This document shows positions 59,404 through 64,000 of a DNA stretch of 64,000 bases, one piece after another. The notes beneath the pieces are model-generated. The model ran no database searches. It worked only from the letters and a program-made list of their open reading frames with translations, and was not told the DNA's origin. The DNA lies in the NCBI RefSeq assembly GCF_015140235.1, contig NZ_AP023321.1, positions 982,501 to 1,046,500 of the forward strand. The letters are read 5' to 3'. The position numbers and the translations under genes are program-made. How positions within the stretch are numbered: the stretch's first letter is position 1; every line of letters starts with the position of its first letter. This DNA is from Solibaculum mannosilyticum. GTDB taxonomy: Bacteria > Bacillota > Clostridia > Oscillospirales > Acutalibacteraceae.

Positions 59404-60656
59404 GCTTGTGTCCTCCCCAAGAGATATAAAACGGCACATCGTCCAGCCAAATGACCAGAACTCCACGCCCACTGAAGATTAAAGCCACCGCAGTCCCCGT
59501 CGATGTCCAGGACTTCCCCAGTGGCATAGAAGCCTGGGATGAGACGGGATGCCATAGTCTGGCTGTCAAACTCGTTAGTGTCCAGACCGCCGGCCGTCAC
59601 TTGGGCATTTTTCCAATTCCCCACACCCAGGACGGGAAATTCCCATGCTTTGATGCGGCAGCCGATGTTTTCCAACTCAGCGGGAGAGATATTCCCAATA
59701 GGACAGGAGAGAGATACTGTTTGTTTTACAAGTGTTTGTCCTACCCGCTTGTTAAGCAGACCGGATAAAAGACGTTCGGCAGGTTCAGCCTGTAATAGGT
59801 GTTGCATCCGTTTCAGGAGGGATTGTACTTGCTTCTCTGAATAGTCCGGCATGAGATCGAGAAGAATCCGTGTATGTTTGTGAAACGATACCAATCGGGA
59901 GAGCTGCATCACAGAGATACCTGAGAGACTGCCGTCGGAAAACTGGATTTCCCCCTTTTCTGTCCGCAATGAGGTTTGTCCCTGCATCAGGGAAGCCGTG
60001 CCCTTGACGCGGATCCCTTTGAGGGGACGTGTACATGCTGGATCGGTTCGGACGGGAACCAAGGCGGGAAAAAGAGGGGTACAATTATGACCCAAAGACT
60101 TTGCCAGACGGTATCCGTCATCCCCTGAGGAGAGCTGTGGAGACGCCATCCCACCGGCCGCAAGAATGACCGATTGACAGTCTACCGTATCATTCGATAA
60201 AACAACAGAGAAACCATTCTTTCGTCTTTGAATGGCTTGGACTTGGGCGTCGCATCGGATCCGAACTCCCATGCGTTCACAGGCAAAACGAAGACAATCC
60301 AGTACAGCCGACGCCTGCTCGCAATAGGGATACACCAAGTTTTCTCCTTCTACCCGGCATAAAAGTCCCAATTTGCCAAAAAAACCGACGGTGGTGGATG
60401 GGGAGAAAATGGAAAGGGCAGTGCGACAGAAATTAGGATGTTTACCGTGGTACCGTTCAGGGGATGCTTTTAAGTTGGAGAGGTTACATCGTCCATTCCC
60501 AGTTGCAAGAAGCTTTTTCCCCACACGAGGACCCTTTTCCAGTACAATAATAGGGAGATTAGCATGCATTTCACGGCATTGGATCGATGCCGATAAAGCG
60601 GCCATCAGACCAGATGCGCCGCCTCCCACAATCACCAAAGCTTTCTGGCTAGACAT
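59400..60656 (-). CDS. HI0933/BaiN-family flavoprotein
   Basis: 418 residues. The N-terminal FAD loop ALVIVGGGASGLMAALSAS, LEKGPRVGKKLLATGNGRCNLSN and the C-terminal ATGEVLDIDGDCGGFNLQWAWSSGHLAG are diagnostic of this family (COG2081). One relative, BaiN, reduces bile-acid intermediates in gut Clostridia, but most members have no assigned substrate. AAGGTGGTGA lies 5 nt before the ATG. First gene of the two-flavoprotein operon. Confidence 0.88.
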   Translation of the reverse strand: MSSQKALVIVGGGASGLMAALSASIQCREMHANLPIIVLEKGPRVGKKLLATGNGRCNLSNLKASPERYHGKHPNFCRTALSIFSPSTTVGFFGKLGLLCRVEGENLVYPYCEQASAVLDCLRFACERMGVRIRCDAQVQAIQRRKNGFSVVLSNDTVDCQSVILAAGGMASPQLSSGDDGYRLAKSLGHNCTPLFPALVPVRTDPACTRPLKGIRVKGTASLMQGQTSLRTEKGEIQFSDGSLSGISVMQLSRLVSFHKHTRILLDLMPDYSEKQVQSLLKRMQHLLQAEPAERLLSGLLNKRVGQTLVKQTVSLSCPIGNISPAELENIGCRIKAWEFPVLGVGNWKNAQVTAGGLDTNEFDSQTMASRLIPGFYATGEVLDIDGDCGGFNLQWAWSSGHLAGRCAVLYLLGRTQA

Positions 60657-60743
60657 AACATCACCACCTTACATTCATTTAAAATTAAAAATGAAAAAAC
60701 AAAAAAACTGCCTCTTTCTGCCGCCAATCTTTGAGGTGTCCAG

Positions 60744-60771
60744 TTGGACGGCCTCAAGGGAATACTAATAT
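60744..60771 (+). promoter_or_regulatory. Possible promoter of the DUF3298-type gene
   Basis: TTGGAC (60744-60749), 16-bp spacer, TAATAT (60766-60771), about 47 nt before the start. Confidence 0.4.
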
Positions 60772-60817
60772 CTGTCCTACCTTCATGGTGGGATGGATGG
60801 AAAAAGGAGGGAATTAT

Positions 60818-61510
60818 TTGATCAAAAAATCAAAATGGATTGGGGCAGCCGTTTGTATCATGGCATTGGTAGTGCTGATGATTCCAAGCGTTTCGGCCGC
60901 CAGCCGAGTCAATATCAACCGGGTGGAAGAAAAGATCGAAGAGGATGGACTCCAGTATTCCGCAGCGTGGCCCAAAGTCAGCGGACTGCAAGATACCGAC
61001 CAACAGGCTAAATTGAACGTCCGTTTTGCAGAATCGGCTTGTCGCCTTAAGGTCTTGGCTCAGACATCAGCCGACCAAGGAAACCGCACCGAGGCTCAAA
61101 TGGACTTCCAAGTAAAACGGAATTGTAGAGGTATGGTTAGCATTCTCTTTGACGAGTACCTCTATACGGGAGGCGCCAATGGCAGTTCTACCAAAACGGG
61201 AGCAACCTTTTCGGCTGTAGATGGCAGACTGTTTGAACTGAGGGATCTATTTCGTGAGGACGCTGATTATGTATCCTACCTCAGCAGCGAGATAAAAAAA
61301 TCCATTCAGGAGCAGGGGATACAAGATGAGCAAATCGAGACCTTTGAGAAAATAGATGTGGATCAACCCTTTTATGTAACCGACACACAACTTGTCATCA
61401 TCATGCCTGAGATCACGTACTTCCCGCATTCTTTTGGCGTTTTAGAATTCCCGATTGAGCTGAGCAATATGAAAGAGATGCTCAATCCGGAGATTGCATC
61501 TTGTTGCTAA
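60818..61510 (+). CDS. Secreted DUF3298/DUF4163-type protein
   Basis: About 230 residues. A signal peptide (KKSKWIGAAVCIMALVVLMIPSVSA, about 1-27, likely cut after SVSA; given here in two parts: basic KKSKW then a hydrophobic core) is followed by a domain like the extracellular part of anti-sigma factor RsiV/PdaC (VKRNCRGMVSILFDEYLYTGGANG, LFELRDLF, YVTDTQLVIIMPEITYFPHSFG). No enzyme motif is seen. TTG at 60818 has AAAGGAGGG 7 nt upstream; a longer frame from 60731 lacks a good site. Function unknown. Confidence 0.75.
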   Translation: MIKKSKWIGAAVCIMALVVLMIPSVSAASRVNINRVEEKIEEDGLQYSAAWPKVSGLQDTDQQAKLNVRFAESACRLKVLAQTSADQGNRTEAQMDFQVKRNCRGMVSILFDEYLYTGGANGSSTKTGATFSAVDGRLFELRDLFREDADYVSYLSSEIKKSIQEQGIQDEQIETFEKIDVDQPFYVTDTQLVIIMPEITYFPHSFGVLEFPIELSNMKEMLNPEIASCC

Positions 61511-61526
61511 CCTCGCAAGATCATGC

Positions 61527-61597
61527 AAAAGGGACTACCTGTCGACACAGGAGTCCCTTTTATTCTGTAAAGAAAATAGCTTTACAGAATAAAAGGG
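61527..61597. terminator. Overlapping hairpins between convergent genes
   Basis: Hairpin 1: AAAAGGGACT (61527-61536) with AGTCCCTTTT (61552-61561), inner CCTGT/ACAGG, followed by ATT. Hairpin 2: the 18-nt arm 61555-61572 pairs perfectly with 61580-61597 (CCCTTTTATTCTG.../...CAGAATAAAAGGG). They share 61555-61561 and cannot both form. Hairpin 1 can end the DUF3298-type gene and, read on the minus strand, mtaB. Confidence 0.7.
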
Positions 61598-61679
61598 GGA
61601 TACAAAGGCGTAAAAAGCCAGAAAAGCGCGTAAAACCGTGAGTTATTGCATGTATGAAAAGCAGGATGCCTTTACAGGA

Positions 61680-62975
61680 TTAAGAGCGCTTTAGAGCGCC
61701 GATACACCAATTTTCCTCCACGTCTTGTAGGAAAACTTCTCGAATTTGACCTCCTAAAGGCTCTTCACTGGTCACGTGGATAGGGGTATAGTTGGGAGAA
61801 TAACCCTCCCAAACCCCTTTTGATACTTGCTGTTCAAACAGGACAGGGAAAACGCATCCGAGCTGACTTTCCCAGAAGGAATGACGCGAACCATCGGTTG
61901 CTCGTATCATTCTATGACTGCGCCGTTCCTTTTCGGCTTTGGGAACTTGGTGTTCCATCAAGGCGGCCTTCGTACCGGGACGGATGGAATAGGCAAACAC
62001 ATGGACCCGTGCAAATCCCACTTTTTTTACAAAGGCCAAAGATTCCTCAAAATGTTCCGGAGTCTCGCCGGGAAATCCCACCATCACGTCGGTGGTAATG
62101 GCACAGTGGGGAAAGGCGCAGCGTAAATGTGTCGCAATTTCCAGGTACTGCTCCGGCGTGTAATGCCGGTTCATAGCCCGCAGTGTGGCCTCACAACCGC
62201 TTTGTAGGGAAAGGTGAAAGTGAGGGCATAGATTTTTAAGCTTCGCGATCCGATCGATAAAGGCCGGCGTAAAACAGTCCGGTTCTAAGGATCCAAGACG
62301 AATGCGTCCCATTTCTTTCACAGAACAAGCAGCTTCCAATGCGTCAGCCAGAGATTTACCGCAATCCTCCCCATAGGCCGAGAGATTGATGCCGGTGAGC
62401 ACCGTTTCACGATATCCGGCCGCAGCCTGTGACGCCACCTCCTGACGGATGAGAGCAAGCTCCTTGGAGCGCACCGGCCCACGGGCAGTGGGGATGATGC
62501 AGTAAGAACAAAACCGATTGCATCCATCTTGAATTTTGATGGTAGCGCGAGTGCGTTCTGAAAAATCAGTAGCGCGCATGTCCTCAAATGTCTCGTCCTT
62601 GGTGTGGGGTTCGATGTCCACAATGCGAGTGCGGTGCTGTAAAAAATCCTGGACGTGCTTTGTAAGGCCGGAACGATTTTTAGAGCCCAGGATAATATCA
62701 GCTTCCGGGAGGGTGTCTGCAATGTCAGGATGGGCTTGGGGATAGCATCCAGTCAGCACAATTACAGCATCCGGATTCTGGCGACGGCACCGGTGGAGTA
62801 ATTTACGTGCCTTGCTGTCGCTTTCGCTGGTGACGGTACAGGAATTGATGACAATTACAGAAGGCTGTTCGCTATCTGCTGCCGGTAAAAAGCCCGCCTG
62901 TTTTAGAGCGCCAGCCATAGCCTCCGTCTCGTATTGGTTGACTTTGCAGCCTAACGTATAGAATCGTACGGTCAA
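61680..62975 (-). CDS. mtaB: tRNA t6A37 methylthiotransferase MtaB
   Basis: About 431 residues of the methylthiotransferase family. The UPF0004 domain (TLGCKVNQYETEAM, VINSCTVTSESDSKARK, LTGCYPQ) has three cysteines, the radical SAM domain has CNRFCSYCIIPTARG, and a TRAM-like end follows. MtaB (YqeV) adds a methylthio group to t6A37 to give ms2t6A, acting after the Tsa enzymes whose genes tsaE and tsaB are in this window. TTG at 62975 has GGAGGG 7 nt upstream; a GTG at 62990 would lie beside that site. Confidence 0.92.
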   Translation of the reverse strand: MTVRFYTLGCKVNQYETEAMAGALKQAGFLPAADSEQPSVIVINSCTVTSESDSKARKLLHRCRRQNPDAVIVLTGCYPQAHPDIADTLPEADIILGSKNRSGLTKHVQDFLQHRTRIVDIEPHTKDETFEDMRATDFSERTRATIKIQDGCNRFCSYCIIPTARGPVRSKELALIRQEVASQAAAGYRETVLTGINLSAYGEDCGKSLADALEAACSVKEMGRIRLGSLEPDCFTPAFIDRIAKLKNLCPHFHLSLQSGCEATLRAMNRHYTPEQYLEIATHLRCAFPHCAITTDVMVGFPGETPEHFEESLAFVKKVGFARVHVFAYSIRPGTKAALMEHQVPKAEKERRSHRMIRATDGSRHSFWESQLGCVFPVLFEQQVSKGVWEGYSPNYTPIHVTSEEPLGGQIREVFLQDVEENWCIGALKRS

Positions 62976-63102
62976 AAAGGATCCCTCCACTTTAATTGAA
63001 AAACGGATAAAACCGTTGTTTTAGGACATTCCACTTGGCGAGAGCCAATCTATTAAAATATAGTATACTTACCCCCTTTTTTCAAGGGAATCAAATCAAA
63101 TG

Positions 63103-63132
63103 TTGCAATTCTCAGTGGAATGGGCGTATAAT
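63103..63132 (+). promoter_or_regulatory. Promoter of the HPr-like gene
   Basis: TTGCAA (63103-63108), 18-bp spacer, TATAAT (63127-63132), about 48 nt before the start. Confidence 0.65.
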
Positions 63133-63179
63133 AAGGCTATTCCAAGAAAAATAAATGGATTCTAGGAGGCGTTAGCGGT

Positions 63180-63407
63180 ATGACGAATGTGACCATTACC
63201 CTTTCATCCATCAACGATGTCAAAAACTTTGTGAACATTGTAAATCGTTACTCCTTTGATGTAGAGCTGATTTGCGGGAAATACGTGGTAGATGCCAAAT
63301 CCATCATGGGGATCTTTAGCTTGGATCTTTCACAGAAACTGTTGTTGCAGGCAGAATGCGGCAAGGACGATCCTTTTTGGGAGGATATCAAACCGTTTTT
63401 AGCTTAA
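63180..63407 (+). CDS. HPr-like protein without the active-site histidine
   Basis: 75 residues. The overall pattern and length match HPr: VTITLSS at the start, a central strand FDVELICGKYVVDAKSIMGIFSLDL and an acidic C-terminal helix region. S41 in KSIMG is the regulatory serine position (Ser46 in HPr). The GIHARPA loop with the phosphoryl-acceptor histidine is missing; the sequence there is SINDVKNFV. It cannot act as a PTS phosphocarrier but could be a regulatory relative, as Crh is. TAGGAGGCG lies 9 nt before the ATG. Confidence 0.75.
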   Translation: MTNVTITLSSINDVKNFVNIVNRYSFDVELICGKYVVDAKSIMGIFSLDLSQKLLLQAECGKDDPFWEDIKPFLA

Positions 63408-63430
63408 TCGGGGAATGGAAAACAAAAGAT

Positions 63431-63490
63431 GAGCGGCAGCGTTCAGAACCTGGAGGCAGGGCTTTGATCGCCGCCGCTCTTTTTCTTTTT
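63431..63490 (+). terminator. Intrinsic terminator of the HPr-like gene
   Basis: GAGCGGC-A-GCG (63431-63441) pairs with CGC-C-GCCGCTC (63469-63479) with a mismatch, followed by TTTTTCTTTTT. Confidence 0.75.
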
Positions 63491-63493
63491 GGG

Positions 63494-63499
63494 TATAAT
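63494..63499 (+). promoter_or_regulatory. -10 box for the carboxypeptidase gene
   Basis: TATAAT at 63494-63499, 59 nt before the start; no convincing -35 because the terminator occupies that place. Confidence 0.4.
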
Positions 63500-63557
63500 C
63501 AGGATGGGTCGGCCATACTCATTACCATACGATTCTACGATTGCGGAGGTGTGAGAA

Positions 63558-64000
63558 ATGAGAATGTCAGCCCGATGGATTGCCGTGCTGACGGCTTTGA
63601 TGTTCGTGCTGTGCAGTATGTCCATGGTGGCAGGAGCCGATGGATCGTCCGAACCAGAGGTAAAGCAGACCGAGGCGGTTGCTTCAGAGCAGCCGGTGGA
63701 GATCCATGCAAAATCGGCGGTGCTGATGGAAGTGTCCACCGGCAAGGTGCTCTATGAGATGAACTCCCATGAAAAGCGTGCACCAGCGTCCATCACCAAG
63801 GTGATGACCGCTCTGCTCACAATGGAAGCCGTGGAGAGCGGACGCATCTCATTGGACGATATGGTGCTGGTCAGCGAACACGCACAATCTTTAGGAGGAA
63901 CCACTATCTTCCTGGAAGCAGGGGAGCAGATGTCGGTCAACGATATGCTTAAGGGCATGATGGTCAACAGCGCCAACGATGCGGCCGTGGCATTGGGGGA
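63558..64000 (+). CDS. dacF: D-alanyl-D-alanine carboxypeptidase, DacF type (partial)
   Basis: The first 147 codons are present; the gene runs past the right edge. GGAGGTG lies 6 nt before the ATG. A signal peptide covers about 1-27 (RWIAVLTALMFVLCSM...AGA). The penicillin-binding SxxK motif is SITK after KRAPA, and the SxN motif is SAN near the end of the window. It is a low-molecular-weight PBP that removes the terminal D-Ala of stem peptides. DacF versus other class C PBPs cannot be decided on this part. Confidence 0.9.
   Translation, partial: MRMSARWIAVLTALMFVLCSMSMVAGADGSSEPEVKQTEAVASEQPVEIHAKSAVLMEVSTGKVLYEMNSHEKRAPASITKVMTALLTMEAVESGRISLDDMVLVSEHAQSLGGTTIFLEAGEQMSVNDMLKGMMVNSANDAAVALG

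Noticed and set aside
1-64000. Mobile elements, phage genes, CRISPR arrays, rRNA and tRNA genes
   Set aside because: No transposase, integrase, direct-repeat array, cloverleaf or rRNA segment was seen. A covariance search would be needed to exclude a tRNA with certainty.

Overview
The window is 64 kb of bacterial chromosome, densely packed and mostly in co-directional operons. Gene content and order point to a spore-forming, low-oxygen Firmicute of class Clostridia, most likely in the Oscillospirales/Ruminococcaceae-like group. The indications are the plsX-acp-rnc-radicalSAM-smc-ftsY order, the yhbY-nadD-yqeK-rsfS-leuS order, the aroQ-pepP-efp block, a SpoVB-type flippase, a ferredoxin-dependent 2-oxoacid oxidoreductase, pyruvate kinase with the extra C-terminal swivel domain, and the small clostridial families (CD1247-type, DUF134 with NifX). 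No rRNA, tRNA, CRISPR array, transposase, integrase or phage gene was seen.

Layout. 1-3.4 kb (minus): primosomal ATPase, DnaD-domain protein and RodA. 3.6-6 kb (plus): tsaE, tsaB, rpiB, upp. 6-7.5 kb: infC-rpmI-rplT behind a perfect promoter and a leader with an intrinsic terminator. 7.5-13.1 kb: an rRNA methyltransferase, dprA, topA, trmFO. 13.1-25.7 kb: a long run of lipid, cell-division and translation genes from plsX to leuS. 25.8-31.6 kb: rpsU, yqeG, an endonuclease IV-like gene, aroQ, an aminopeptidase P family gene, efp and small membrane proteins. 31.6-36.1 kb: a pseudouridine synthase (minus), then a P-loop ATPase followed by a four-subunit 2-oxoacid:ferredoxin oxidoreductase. 36.2-39.3 kb: a cysteine-synthase-like gene with a structured leader, and glgB. 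39.4-42.7 kb: a MocR-type regulator divergent from pdxS-pdxT (vitamin B6). 42.8-45.1 kb: an XRE regulator, tcdA and an AT-rich stretch of about 1 kb with few coding signs but several RNA signals. 45.1-50.6 kb: uppP, a NUDIX hydrolase, DUF134 with NifX, a ferritin-like protein, an amidase and spoVB. 50.7-57.7 kb: an ABC-F ATPase with an attenuator-like leader, uracil permease, ferritin, a VanY-type peptidase, pyruvate kinase. 57.8-64 kb: two flavoproteins, a DUF3298-type secreted protein, mtaB, an HPr-like protein and the start of a D-Ala-D-Ala carboxypeptidase that runs off the right edge.

Most of this is core metabolism. The more unusual signals are regulatory or concern lost catalytic residues: an acyl-carrier-like protein without the phosphopantetheine serine, an HPr-like protein without the phosphoryl-acceptor histidine, an ABC-F protein whose second composite ATP site is degenerate at every motif, a MocR protein with arginine at the PLP-lysine position, a perfect 12-bp inverted repeat bracketing the DUF134 promoter, and structured leader RNAs ahead of the cysteine-synthase-like gene, uppP and the ABC-F gene. 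I did not find a clearly new multi-gene system. tRNA modification and the cell envelope are recurrent themes (t6A: tsaE, tsaB, tcdA; trmFO; mtaB; envelope: rodA, uppP, spoVB, amidase, VanY, DacF). All calls come from reading the sequence and from memory of the families; no search was run.
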